Assembly: GCA_036584565.1 (NCBI GenBank)
Contig: JAZHDF010000020.1
Coordinates: forward strand, 1 to 28,141
Source of the DNA: UBA9337 sp036584565
GTDB taxonomy: Bacteria > Patescibacteriota > Minisyncoccia > Moranbacterales > UBA9337
DNA: 28,141 bases
Direction: 5' to 3'
Below are positions 1-7,235 of the stretch, in pieces. Within the stretch, counting starts at the first letter, position 1; each line of letters opens with the position of its first letter. The position numbers and the translations under genes were made by a program. The notes under the pieces are model-generated. The model worked only from the letters and a program-made list of their open reading frames with translations. It did no database searches and was not told the DNA's origin.

Positions 1-191
1 AAGGGAGGGATAGCTTCTTTAATAAGTTCTTCCCATTTCTTTATAACCGCCGGTTCCATGCTTTCCGGGCAATTCTCATAAAGCTCCCTCGCCTCAGCGG
101 GTGTTTTTAGAGGTGGAATGGTTTTAGTTAGATAAAAAATAATAGTACTTTCTTGTAAATTTAAAAGAGTAGCAATTTCCCTTGTGTTCAT
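1..191 (-). CDS. Partial small protein with helix-turn-helix-like N-terminus
   Basis: The start codon is at 191 and the frame runs off the window edge after 63 codons, so the C-terminus is missing. The N-terminus (MNTREIATLLNLQESTIIFY) has the spacing of a helix-turn-helix: E-I-A, a short turn, then S-T-I-I. This suggests a DNA-binding or phage/plasmid-type small regulator, but I do not recognise the family. The start is well supported: an AGGAGG-type Shine-Dalgarno lies just upstream (about 196-202), much stronger than at most genes here. It follows prfA on the same strand but has its own promoter-like sequence, so it is probably a separate unit. Function is inferred from the HTH pattern only. 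Confidence 0.6.
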   Translation of the reverse strand, partial: MNTREIATLLNLQESTIIFYLTKTIPPLKTPAEARELYENCPESMEPAVIKKWEELIKEAIPP

Positions 192-257
192 GGTTCCTCC
201 TCCTGAGTTGTTATAGGTACTCTTTCAATAATTAAATATAGTAATTATCGACTTTTT

Positions 258-285
258 ATAATAATATATGTATATATTTTGTCAA
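258..285 (-). promoter_or_regulatory. Promoter for the partial HTH gene
   Basis: On the minus strand a perfect -35 TTGACA (280-285) is followed after 16 bp by TATTAT (258-263). Transcription would start near 251, giving a leader of about 60 nt that ends in a strong Shine-Dalgarno before the start at 191. The promoter sits directly behind the prfA stop codon. Confidence 0.6.
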
Positions 286-291
286 TGATTT

Positions 292-1374
292 TTATATACT
301 ATCTTTTTTTAATTTTTTCTTAATGTCTTCTTCTTGCAAGTTGTTTAGGATGGAATCGATTTCTCCGCCGAGGATGTTTTCCATATTGCTCCAAGAAACT
401 TTGATCCGGTGATCGGTGATGCGGTCTTGGGGGAAATTGTAAGTCCTGATTTTTTCGCTACGGTCACCGGTGCCGATTTGGCTCAAGCGGGCGTCTCCGA
501 GTTTCTTGGCCTCTTCTTCTTTTTGGATTTGGACCAAGCGAGAGCGCAAAACTTTCATGGCTCGATCTTTGTTTTTGTGCTGGGATTTTTCGTCTTGACA
601 GGAGGCGACAATGCCGGTGGGAAGATGGGTCATTCTGACGGCGCTCATAGTGGTGTTGACGCTTTGGCCGCCTGGTCCGGAAGAAGCGAAAGTGTCGATG
701 CGCAGATCTTTGGGGTCGATTTTTATATCAACTTCTTCAGCTTCGGGTAAAACCGCCACCGTGGCGGTGGAGGTATGGATCCGGCCGGACTTTTCGGTTT
801 CGGGAATGCGTTGGACGCGATGAACACCGGATTCGTATTTCATTTTTTTATAAACCGGATTCTGATTATTTGAAGAGGTGAGATTAAAAACAATTTCTTT
901 GTAGCCGCCGATGCCGGTAGTATGAGAATTTAAAACAGAAATTGACCAATTATTTTTTTCGGCGTAGCGAGAGTACATTTTAAACAATGTTCCGGCAAAC
1001 AAAGCGGCTTCGTCTCCGCCCGCGCCGGCCCTTATTTCAACGATTGAATTTTTGATATCGTCCGGATCTTTGGGGATAAGTTCCAACTCCAGCTCTCGAT
1101 CCAATGCCTCTTTTTCTTTCGATAGTTGAGTGTTGGCTTCCAAGGCTAAAGCTTTCATTTCTTCGTCTTCTTCGGAATTGATTATTTCTCCGTTTTCTCG
1201 CATTTCTTTTTCGGTTTTTTCCAGTCGATCGATCAGATTGATTATTTTTTCCAATTCGGCTTTTTTTCTCCCTAAATCGGCCAAACGAGAAGGATTGGTC
1301 ATAGTTTCCGGAGAATTGAGAGTTTCCTCCAATTCTTTGAATTCAGCTTTTATTTTTTTGATCTGTTCCAACAT
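292..1374 (-). CDS. prfA: Peptide chain release factor 1
   Basis: Class I release factor that recognises UAA and UAG and triggers peptidyl-tRNA hydrolysis on the ribosome. The protein has 360 residues, the normal length. The catalytic GGQ loop is at residues 235-237 (SSGPGGQSVNTT). The codon-recognition tripeptide P-E-T is at 191-193, matching the PxT signature of RF1 and not the SPF of RF2. The N-terminal 100 residues are coiled-coil-like, as expected. The usual neighbours prmC and hemA are absent; the next gene upstream on the other side of a repeat-rich gap is on the opposite strand. With prfB at 2965-4045 the window encodes both bacterial stop-codon readers, arguing against a UGA-recoded genetic code. 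The identification is secure. Confidence 0.97.
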   Translation of the reverse strand: MLEQIKKIKAEFKELEETLNSPETMTNPSRLADLGRKKAELEKIINLIDRLEKTEKEMRENGEIINSEEDEEMKALALEANTQLSKEKEALDRELELELIPKDPDDIKNSIVEIRAGAGGDEAALFAGTLFKMYSRYAEKNNWSISVLNSHTTGIGGYKEIVFNLTSSNNQNPVYKKMKYESGVHRVQRIPETEKSGRIHTSTATVAVLPEAEEVDIKIDPKDLRIDTFASSGPGGQSVNTTMSAVRMTHLPTGIVASCQDEKSQHKNKDRAMKVLRSRLVQIQKEEEAKKLGDARLSQIGTGDRSEKIRTYNFPQDRITDHRIKVSWSNMENILGGEIDSILNNLQEEDIKKKLKKDSI

Positions 1375-1411
1375 AGTAATGTTTTGAAATTAGTCCTTAA
1401 AATTCAAATAA

Positions 1412-1440
1412 ATTCTAGCTTGATTGACTTGTTTTGTAAA
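1412..1440 (-). promoter_or_regulatory. Promoter for prfA
   Basis: Minus strand: -35 TTTACA (1435-1440), a 17-bp spacer, and -10 TAGAAT (1412-1417). This gives a leader of about 30 nt before the prfA start at 1374. No Shine-Dalgarno is visible. Confidence 0.5.
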
Positions 1441-1473
1441 GGCGAAATTATTTTTATTTATAGCGGAAAGATT

Positions 1474-1559
1474 TTTATTTCCCTCAAAAGATTCTTTTTC
1501 TCCGGTCTTCCATTTCATACGACAGCTACGAAAAAGAATCCTTTTGCTGAAAATAAATC
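1474..1559. repeat. Palindromic dispersed repeat, copy A
   Basis: An element of about 85 bp. Its arms form an imperfect terminal inverted repeat, with CAAAAGATTCTTTTTC on the left and GAAAAAGAATCCTTTTG on the right, around a loop of about 30 nt containing TCCGG, TACGACAGCTACG. The same arms and loop recur at 2829-2914, and in degenerate form at 1571-1640 directly next to this copy. No ORF of note lies within it. It could be a non-autonomous mobile element (MITE/REP-like) or a transcribed hairpin. It occupies much of the gene-free stretch 1375-1711, together with copy C and two promoters. Confidence 0.7.
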
Positions 1560-1570
1560 TGGCATCAATA

Positions 1571-1640
1571 TATTTATTTCTTTCAAAATTTTTTTCTCCT
1601 TTATTTTTTATACGACGGCCTTAAAAAAGAATTCTTCGGA
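1571..1640. repeat. Palindromic dispersed repeat, degenerate copy C
   Basis: A weaker match to copies A and B. It has the left arm TATTTCTTTCAAAATTTTTT, then CTCCTTTATT, the loop core TACGACGGCC, and a right arm AAAAAAGAATTCTT. It starts about 12 bp after copy A in the same orientation, so the two form a tandem pair upstream of the gene at 1712. Confidence 0.5.
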
Positions 1641-1644
1641 ATGC

Positions 1645-1674
1645 TTGTAAAAAAGACAGATTTGGTGATATAAT
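1645..1674 (+). promoter_or_regulatory. Extended -10 promoter for the 1712/2043 gene pair
   Basis: TGATATAAT (extended -10; hexamer at 1669-1674) with a weak -35 TTGTAA at 1645-1650 and an 18-bp spacer. It lies right after the degenerate repeat copy and about 40 bp before the start codon. Confidence 0.5.
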
Positions 1675-1711
1675 TGCAAAAAAGAATAGAGTAAAAAATA
1701 AAAATAAAATT

Positions 1712-2017
1712 ATGAAAAAAAATCTGTATCTATGGATATTTATCGGAGTGGCCGCTTTGTTGTGCGGCGCTTTATTGATGGAGTTGTCTGGAATTTTGAG
1801 GGTAAAATCGGAAGACGGTTTTCGGTCGGGAAATATTGAGAATAAAAATTTGACTGATAAAAAAGAAAAAACGATAGAATCTTCGTCCGAGCCGAACTTA
1901 ACCTTACAAGATGTGGATTTTGAAGAAGACCCGGCCGATTTAGCGGATGATTTTGTGGGGGATGACAGTTTTGACTTGGGACCGGATTTGGAATTATTGG
2001 AAGAAGAAGTGGAATAA
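1712..2017 (+). CDS. Small membrane-anchored acidic protein, unknown function
   Basis: 101 residues. After MKKN comes one hydrophobic segment (residues about 5-27: LYLWIFIGVAALLCGALLME) that would act as a signal anchor. The rest is hydrophilic and becomes strongly acidic towards the end (many D and E, closing in LEEEVE), so it would face outside the cytoplasm. No catalytic motif or domain is recognisable. It is followed 25 nt later by another exported protein on the same strand, and the two probably form an operon driven from the extended -10 at 1669. It may be a lineage-restricted protein. Confidence 0.65.
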   Translation: MKKNLYLWIFIGVAALLCGALLMELSGILRVKSEDGFRSGNIENKNLTDKKEKTIESSSEPNLTLQDVDFEEDPADLADDFVGDDSFDLGPDLELLEEEVE

Positions 2018-2042
2018 AATAATTTTTTAATCTAAGGAAAAA

Positions 2043-2816
2043 ATGAAAAAAGAAATATTAATCGGAGCGATTTTTTTGGGATTAGTCGGGATAATCTGGT
2101 CATGGAATGCCCAAGCGGAGGAGTACCGGTCTGACAAAATCGCTGAGCGAAAAATTAAATTGGAAGAAAAGCGATCCGAGGTTTTATGCGGTCGAATTGA
2201 TGAGATTGGCAATCGTTTGCAAAAAAGGATGAGCGGTATTAATTTTGATCTCAAAGATAGAGTGGAAAATAAAGTTTCGGAGATGAGAGAGTTGGCGCGA
2301 AGTCGAGAAGTTGATTTGGAAGAGCGGCGTATCGAGCGAGATGAGGAGCGTAATGATTTTTATTTAAAATTAAGCGCTCAAGCCGGAGATGATCAAGAGA
2401 AAAAAGAGGCGGTGGAAAGATTCAAAAAATCGGTTGAGGCGGCGGTCCTTAAGAGAAGGTTGGCGATTGATGAGGCTAAGAGCGAAATGAATCTTGGCAT
2501 CGACGAAGCGCTGAAAAAAAGAACAGAGGAAATGGAAGCGCTTAGGTTTAACTTCGAAAAAGATTTGGAAAAAATTATCGACGAAGCGCGTAAAACTTGT
2601 AGCGGCGATCTGAAAATATCGGAACTGAAAGAAAGCGTCAGGGCGAGAAAAAATGAATATAAAAACGATATTAGTGAGGTAAAAAAAGTGCAGACTTCTA
2701 TCCAAGCTCTGAGGGAAAACAGGAAAGCCGAAGTCAAAGAGGCGATTGAGACTTTTAAGTCCGAAATGAAAACAGCCCAAGAAAAATTGGGAACGGCTAT
2801 GACGAAGAGTCGGTAG
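2043..2816 (+). CDS. Exported coiled-coil protein, unknown function
   Basis: 257 residues. The N-terminus MKKEILIGAIFLGLVGIIWS followed by W-N-A-Q-A looks like a signal peptide with an AQA cleavage site at about residues 23-25, so the mature protein probably begins at EEYR. The remainder is almost entirely charged heptad-like sequence (K, E, R, D with regular L, I, V), typical of a long helical coiled coil, with two isolated Cys residues. A Shine-Dalgarno AAGGA precedes the start, which supports it. It follows the acidic anchored protein at 1712-2017, suggesting a shared envelope role such as a stalk or spacer, but this is inference. No enzyme motif is present. Confidence 0.7.
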   Translation: MKKEILIGAIFLGLVGIIWSWNAQAEEYRSDKIAERKIKLEEKRSEVLCGRIDEIGNRLQKRMSGINFDLKDRVENKVSEMRELARSREVDLEERRIERDEERNDFYLKLSAQAGDDQEKKEAVERFKKSVEAAVLKRRLAIDEAKSEMNLGIDEALKKRTEEMEALRFNFEKDLEKIIDEARKTCSGDLKISELKESVRARKNEYKNDISEVKKVQTSIQALRENRKAEVKEAIETFKSEMKTAQEKLGTAMTKSR

Positions 2817-2828
2817 GGAGTAGGGCAC

Positions 2829-2914
2829 TTATTTTTGCCAAAAAGTTTCTTTTTCTCCGGACTTTCGCTTCGCACGGCAGCTACGAAAAAGAATCCTTTT
2901 TTGGGAAAATAAAT
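2829..2914. repeat. Palindromic dispersed repeat, copy B
   Basis: Second full copy of the element at 1474-1559. The arms are AAAAAGTTTCTTTTTC and GAAAAAGAATCCTTTTTT, and the loop contains TCCGGACTTTC...CACGGCAGCTACG. Where the arms differ from copy A the two sides have partly changed together, keeping the inverted repeat. It lies 13 bp after the stop of the coiled-coil gene and 51 bp before prfB, so it may also serve as a transcription-ending hairpin. Confidence 0.7.
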
Positions 2915-2964
2915 TCAAAACCGCCTTATTTAATAGGTTTTATTTAATACTGTTTAAAAATAAA

Positions 2965-4045
2965 ATGATTGAACTGAAAAAAAGAATTGAAGATTTAAAA
3001 AATAAAATCCCGTCTTTGCGGGAATTTCTTTGAGGTTGATAAAAAACAAAAAGAAATTACCAAGCTTGAAAAGAAAGTTAATAAAGAGGGTTTTTGGGAT
3101 AACCATCTTAAGGCTAATGCAATTCTCCGTGAAATGGATGAGCTTAAGAGGGATGTAAAAAAAATAACCGAAGCGGAAGAGCAAATCGATTACTTGAAAG
3201 AATTTTTGGTTGTCGCCGATGAGGGGGAAAGGGCGGTTTTGCAAAAACAAATCGATCTCTTGGAAAAAAATTTTAAGGAATTGGAGACTGATATTTTATT
3301 GAGCGGAAAGTATGATAAAAATGACGCGATCGTCTCGATTGGCGCCGGAGCGGGCGGAGTGGATGCGCAAGATTGGGCGGAAATGCTTCGGCGGATGTAT
3401 TTGCGCTATGCGGAAAATAAAAAGTTTAAAACCAAGATAATCGATGAATCGAGGGGGGCGGAGGCCGGAATCAAAAGCGCCACCTTTGAAGTTGAAGGTC
3501 GATATGCTTACGGTTTGTTGCGAGGCGAAGCGGGGACGCATCGATTAGTTCGACTTTCGCCTTTTAACTCCGATAATTTGAGACAAACTTCTTTTGCTTC
3601 AGTTGAAGTTTTGCCGATTATTAAACATATAGAAGAGGTAGAGATAAAAGACGAGGATTTGCGGATTGATACTTTTCGATCTTCCGGAGCGGGAGGTCAA
3701 AGCGTCAATACTACCGATAGCGCAGTTAGGATTACTCATTTACCCACCAATATTGTCGCCAGTTGTCAAACGGAAAGATCGCAATTGCAAAATAAGGAAA
3801 GAGCTATGCGTTTGTTGATGGCCAAATTGCACAAAAAATTTCTGGAAGAGGAGGAGGCGGAAAAGAGAAAAATGAAAGGTGAATACCAAAGTCCGCAGTG
3901 GGGCAGTCAGATTCGCTCCTATGTGGTCCATCCTTATAAATTAGTAAAGGATCATCGTACCGGAAAAGAGAGTTCCGAGCCGGAAAAGGTTTTAAACGGA
4001 GAAATTGATGAATTTATCCGAGCTTATCTTGATAAAAAAAGATAG
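2965..4045 (+). CDS. prfB: Peptide chain release factor 2, expressed through a programmed +1 frameshift
   Basis: RF2 recognises UGA and UAA. The zero frame runs 22 codons from ATG at 2965 to CTT-TGA (3028-3033). Slipping +1 on CTT and reading on from 3032 (GAG GTT GAT) joins it to the main frame, giving about 359 residues, close to the usual RF2 length. The joined sequence ...REFL|EVDKKQ... matches the conserved RF2 N-terminus. SPF is at about residues 198-200 and GGQ at about 243-245, both diagnostic. The zero frame also holds TGA and TAA at 3037-3042, a failsafe. The slip site matches the CUUUGA of the well-known RF2 autoregulation, in which scarce RF2 lets ribosomes pause at UGA and shift. 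The upstream GCGGGA is only a weak Shine-Dalgarno-like stimulator. This is not a pseudogene. Confidence 0.95.
3028..3033 (+). promoter_or_regulatory. prfB programmed +1 frameshift site (CTT TGA)
   Basis: Codon 22 CTT is followed in frame by TGA, the stop read by RF2 itself. The +1 frame downstream (starting GAG at 3032) is open through the whole RF2 protein, while the zero frame has two further stops within 9 nt. The site gives RF2 feedback control over its own synthesis. Confidence 0.92.
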
Positions 4046-4083
4046 GTTTGAGAAAATCATATCTAGTACAAATAAATAAAAAG

Positions 4084-4092
4084 TGTTATAAT
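4084..4092 (+). promoter_or_regulatory. Extended -10 promoter for the GT2-galT-yjbQ-pcm run
   Basis: TGTTATAAT with the TATAAT hexamer at 4087-4092. No convincing -35 is present, as expected for extended -10 promoters. It is 36 bp before the start at 4129. Confidence 0.5.
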
Positions 4093-4128
4093 TTAATCAT
4101 AAATTTTAAATAGTAAGTTTATAGAAAA

Positions 4129-4905
4129 ATGGAAAATAAAAATCCCTATATATCAATTGTGATACCAACTTATAATGAAGAAGTGCGAAAGGATAAAATG
4201 GAAGAACATCTGAAATCAATCGGTAATTATTTCAATGAAAAAGGTTTGAATTATGAAATTATTATTGCTCTGGACGGACCAAAGGATAACACTCCCGCTA
4301 TCGTAAAGGAGCATGCCGATAATTTACCGAATATTAAAGTTTTGGACAGAGCGGAGAATCGAGGAAAAGGTTTTACTTTGCGAGAGAGTATGGTGAAAGC
4401 GGAAGGCGATATTATTCTGTTTACCGATATGGACGGTGCTACGCCGATAAAAATGTTGGATAAATTTTTGCCCAAATTTCAGGATGAAAATTATGATATC
4501 GTGATCGGTTCTCGCGATATGGAAGAATCCCAAGTAAAGGTGCGTCAGCCCAAATGGAAAGAATTTTTGGGCAACGCCGGTAATCTTATGATTCAAATGG
4601 TGGGCGGACTCTGGGGAATGAAAGATACCCAATGCGGTTTTAAGGCTTTTACCAAAGAGGCGGTCAAGGATATCGTCCCTCGAACCACAGTGGATAGATG
4701 GGGTTTGGACTTCGAGCTTTTGATGATCGGCAAGAAGCTCGGTTATAAGATAGTCGAGGTGCCGGTGGAATGGATTGATAGCGGAGAAAGCACGGTGGGG
4801 ATAAGCGGATATATCAGTACCTTTAAAGATTTGTTCAGTGTTCGTTGGAATATGATCAAGGGAGTTTATCAATTGGATAAAAAAGTGGAGGACTTGAAAA
4901 AATAA
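4129..4905 (+). CDS. GT-A fold glycosyltransferase family 2, dolichyl/polyprenyl-phosphate glycosyltransferase type
   Basis: 258 residues. It would transfer a sugar from a nucleotide donor, probably to a polyprenyl phosphate at the membrane. The N-terminal IVIPTYNEE (residues about 10-18) is the typical GT2 opening. ALDGPKDN (about 47-54) binds the nucleotide. FTDMDGATP (about 98-106) carries the metal-binding D-x-D (D100, D102) and resembles the FxDxDxxTP of ALG5/DPM1-like enzymes. DTQCGFKAF (about 168) and the W-x-x-D-F-E segment are also characteristic. There is no C-terminal membrane domain, so it is the soluble or peripheral type. It leads a co-oriented run with a GalT-like enzyme, consistent with nucleotide-sugar and glycan metabolism. 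The exact donor and acceptor cannot be read from the sequence. Confidence 0.88.
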   Translation: MENKNPYISIVIPTYNEEVRKDKMEEHLKSIGNYFNEKGLNYEIIIALDGPKDNTPAIVKEHADNLPNIKVLDRAENRGKGFTLRESMVKAEGDIILFTDMDGATPIKMLDKFLPKFQDENYDIVIGSRDMEESQVKVRQPKWKEFLGNAGNLMIQMVGGLWGMKDTQCGFKAFTKEAVKDIVPRTTVDRWGLDFELLMIGKKLGYKIVEVPVEWIDSGESTVGISGYISTFKDLFSVRWNMIKGVYQLDKKVEDLKK

Positions 4906-4946
4906 TTTTTTTTATTTTTTAAGCAATAGAAAAACAAAAAGCAAAA

Positions 4947-6062
4947 ATGCAAATCGAAGTTTCCCGAGAGGGAGAAAAAAAAGAACAAATTTCAACGGGA
5001 GAAAAAGAAAGTGTGATTGAAAAAGAAAACAAAAAATCTTCGGCGGAATCGGAATTGAGGCAAGATATCGTAACCGGGGATTGGGTGGTGATTGCGATCG
5101 GAAGAGCTAAACGACCGGAAGATTTTTCCAAAGTTGAATATAGTACGCAAAAAATGGAAAGCGATTCCGATATCGAGGATTGTTTGTTTTGCGATCCGAT
5201 TAAGAGCGGACAAGAAAAAGATGTTTTGATTTATTCCAAAAGTGACGGAGAATGGACTTTGCGAGTCTTTCCCAATAAATACCCGGCTTTTTCTCGAGGC
5301 AAAATTCCGCGACCGATGGAAGACGGTCCTTATTTCGGTATGACCGGGACAGGCTATCACGAAGTGGTTGTCACACGGGATCATTTCAAGCACATTCAAG
5401 ATTTGGGTATTCTTGAGATTGCGGAAATATTCGATGCTTTTCAAGACAGGTATTTAGCTTTGATGCGCAGAAAAAGTGTTAATTATATAACCGTTTTTCA
5501 CAATTTCGGCAAGGAGGCGGGCGCCTCTATCGCTCATCCGCATTCTCAGTTGATGGCGATTCCGGTTATTTCTCCCTATATTCGACAAGAGTTGGAAGGG
5601 GCGGAGATTTATTTCAAAAGTATCAGAAAGTGCGTTTATTGCGAAATGGTTGAATATGAAGAAAAGAAACAACAAAGAGTTGTGGCGCAAAATAAAAACT
5701 TTATCGCCTTTTGTCCTTTTGCCAGTCGAAGCGCTTTTGAAATTTGGGTGATGCCCAAAAAACACAGTCCTTATTTCGAAAGAATAACCGATGAGGAAAA
5801 GATTGATTTGGCGGAGGTTTTTAAAGCGGCCATGAGTTCGATTAAGGGGGCGGTCAATAATCCTCCTTACAATTTTTATATCCACACCTCTCCTTGCGAC
5901 GGCAAGGATTATCGACATTATCATTGGCATATCGAGATTTTGCCACACACCTCCACTTGGGCCGGTTTTGAATTGCAAACCGGCATAGAAATTTCCATGA
6001 TTCAACCGGAAGTGGCAGCCGAATCTTTGCGAGATTTCTTGAAAAATAACCCGAATCAATAA
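4947..6062 (+). CDS. galT: Galactose-1-phosphate uridylyltransferase-like protein (HIT superfamily)
   Basis: 371 residues. GalT swaps UMP between UDP-glucose and galactose-1-phosphate through a uridylyl-histidine intermediate. The catalytic motif is H-P-H-S-Q at 197-201 within GASIAHPHSQ; many GalTs have HPHGQ. Two CxxC pairs, C79/C82 (CLFCDP) and C229/C232 (CVYCEM), could bind zinc. The C-terminal half ends with HYHWHIEILPH (325-335), the second-domain signature. An extra charged tail of about 30 residues precedes the conserved ELRQDIVTGDWVVIA, so the true start could lie further in, although no other ATG fits better. It sits 41 nt after the GT2 gene. A related nucleotidyltransferase such as ADP-glucose phosphorylase is an alternative, since no galK or galE is visible here. 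Confidence 0.85.
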   Translation: MQIEVSREGEKKEQISTGEKESVIEKENKKSSAESELRQDIVTGDWVVIAIGRAKRPEDFSKVEYSTQKMESDSDIEDCLFCDPIKSGQEKDVLIYSKSDGEWTLRVFPNKYPAFSRGKIPRPMEDGPYFGMTGTGYHEVVVTRDHFKHIQDLGILEIAEIFDAFQDRYLALMRRKSVNYITVFHNFGKEAGASIAHPHSQLMAIPVISPYIRQELEGAEIYFKSIRKCVYCEMVEYEEKKQQRVVAQNKNFIAFCPFASRSAFEIWVMPKKHSPYFERITDEEKIDLAEVFKAAMSSIKGAVNNPPYNFYIHTSPCDGKDYRHYHWHIEILPHTSTWAGFELQTGIEISMIQPEVAAESLRDFLKNNPNQ

Positions 6063-6079
6063 TTATTTTTTTAAAAAAT

Positions 6080-6523
6080 ATGAAAATATACAACGGCAAG
6101 GTGAATTTGGAAAGCAAAAATCAGATCGAATTTATGGACATTACCGATAAGATCCATGAGCTTATTGACAATTCGGGGATAAGAGAGGGTCAAGTGACGG
6201 TTTTTTCTTCGCATACCACTATGGGGGTGGTTATCAATCACAATGAAACAATGTTGATGCAAGATTTTATGCGAGTGCTTTATCGCATTGTTCCGGTAGA
6301 GGATCATTACTCGCATGATCTTTTTGAGCTTAGAAACAGCACAGTCAGGTCCGACGGTCGAAGTAACGGTCATTCGCATGCCAAGGCGATGTTGATCGGT
6401 TCCAGTGAGACCATTCCTATTTCTAAAGGTAAAATGACGTTGGGTCATCGTCAAAGTATTTTTGCGGTTGAATTTGACGGTAGTCGAAAAAGGGATATTA
6501 CAATTCAAGTTATCGGCGAATAA
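6080..6523 (+). CDS. YjbQ/UPF0047 family protein (secondary thiamine-phosphate synthase type)
   Basis: 147 residues, the usual length for this compact single-domain family. Conserved pieces are visible: SSHTTMGVVINHNE (about 45-58), the YSHD segment, N-G-H-S-H-A-K, the glycine turn ISKGKMTLGHRQSIFAVE and DGSRKRDITIQVIGE at the end. E. coli YjbQ has weak thiamine-phosphate synthase activity, but the physiological role is uncertain, and a thiamine pathway is not visible in this window. The histidines (SH, NHNE, GHSH) probably form the active or metal site. It is 17 nt after the GalT gene and 18 nt before the methyltransferase, so it is part of the operon. Confidence 0.9.
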   Translation: MKIYNGKVNLESKNQIEFMDITDKIHELIDNSGIREGQVTVFSSHTTMGVVINHNETMLMQDFMRVLYRIVPVEDHYSHDLFELRNSTVRSDGRSNGHSHAKAMLIGSSETIPISKGKMTLGHRQSIFAVEFDGSRKRDITIQVIGE

Positions 6524-6541
6524 TTTTTGATTTAATTATTT

Positions 6542-7162
6542 ATGAGCAGGCTGACCAATAAATTGATGAGAAGCGGTTATTTACGCACCAGTGCGATTAT
6601 TGAAGCTTTTGCCAATATCGAGCGAGTTGAATTTGTGCCCAAAGATATAGAGTTGAGCGCCAATGCGGATGTGCCTTTGCCGATCGGTTTCGGCCAAACC
6701 ATATCTCAGCCGACGACTGTAGCGATAATGTTGGAGTTATTGGATCCGCGAGAAGGCAATAAAATTTTGGATATTGGAAGCGGTTCCGGTTGGAGCACCG
6801 CTCTTTTGGCCTATATTGTCGGCGAGAAGGGGAAGGTTATTGCTTTGGAAAGGATAAAAGAGTTGTGCGATTTTGGGAGAAAAAATATTCGTAAAATGAA
6901 AAATATAAATAAGGGAACAGTCGAGATTTACAATATGGACGGCAGTCGGGGTTATGCCGCCAGAGCGCCTTATGATCGAATCTTGGTTTCCGCTTCCGGA
7001 GAGGAGATTTGTCAAGAATTAAAAGATCAATTGAAAATAGGAGGCAAATTAGTAATGCCGGTTTACAATAAGCTACATTATTTGGAAAAGCGAGGAGAAA
7101 ACGATTTTTACGAAGAAAAATACCCCGGCTTTATGTTCGTGCCGCTGATTACCAAGAGATGA
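6542..7162 (+). CDS. pcm: Protein-L-isoaspartate O-methyltransferase
   Basis: 206 residues. It methylates L-isoaspartyl residues in damaged proteins using S-adenosylmethionine, the first step of repair. The N-terminal region with VEFVPK and the substrate-site strand PIGFGQTISQPTTVAIML (about 47-64) are hallmark PCMT sequence. The SAM-binding motif I is ILDIGSGSGWSTALLA (about 75-90), and VIALERIKEL carries the acidic residue that binds the SAM ribose. The YDRILVSASGEEI segment is the post-motif region. It is last in the run that begins with the GT2 gene. It has no Shine-Dalgarno, like its neighbours. The assignment is clear. Confidence 0.93.
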   Translation: MSRLTNKLMRSGYLRTSAIIEAFANIERVEFVPKDIELSANADVPLPIGFGQTISQPTTVAIMLELLDPREGNKILDIGSGSGWSTALLAYIVGEKGKVIALERIKELCDFGRKNIRKMKNINKGTVEIYNMDGSRGYAARAPYDRILVSASGEEICQELKDQLKIGGKLVMPVYNKLHYLEKRGENDFYEEKYPGFMFVPLITKR

Positions 7163-7166
7163 TTTT

Positions 7167-7195
7167 TTGTTTGATTTGTATTTTTTTGGTATAAT
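7167..7195 (+). promoter_or_regulatory. Promoter for the Cys-rich anchored protein
   Basis: -35 TTGTTT (7167-7172), a 17-bp spacer, -10 TATAAT (7190-7195). It starts immediately behind the pcm stop and lies about 40 bp before the start at 7236. Confidence 0.6.
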
Positions 7196-7235
7196 GAATT
7201 AATTTAATCGCATTAAAAAACCGAGAGACTGCTTT

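Noticed and set aside
409..1387. Plus-strand ORFs within 409-750, 611-823 and 1130-1387
   Set aside because: They are antisense to prfA, which has full family motifs; their sequences show no recognisable domains.
1384..1650. Plus-strand ORFs across the repeat copies A and C
   Set aside because: Low-complexity F/S/K-rich translations of inverted repeats, no Shine-Dalgarno or conserved motif; the repeat explains the sequence.
2370..2875. Minus-strand ORFs opposite the coiled-coil gene
   Set aside because: F- and S-rich translations are what the antisense of a K/E-rich coiled coil produces; no start signals.
2965..3133. prfB as a frameshifted pseudogene, or as a shorter gene starting at 3134
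   Set aside because: The break falls exactly on CTT-TGA, the known RF2 programmed slip site, and the upstream codons restore the conserved N-terminus.
292..4045. UGA recoded to Gly, as in Gracilibacteria
   Set aside because: RF2 is present, several genes end in TGA, and reading UGA as sense would extend genes past good termini.
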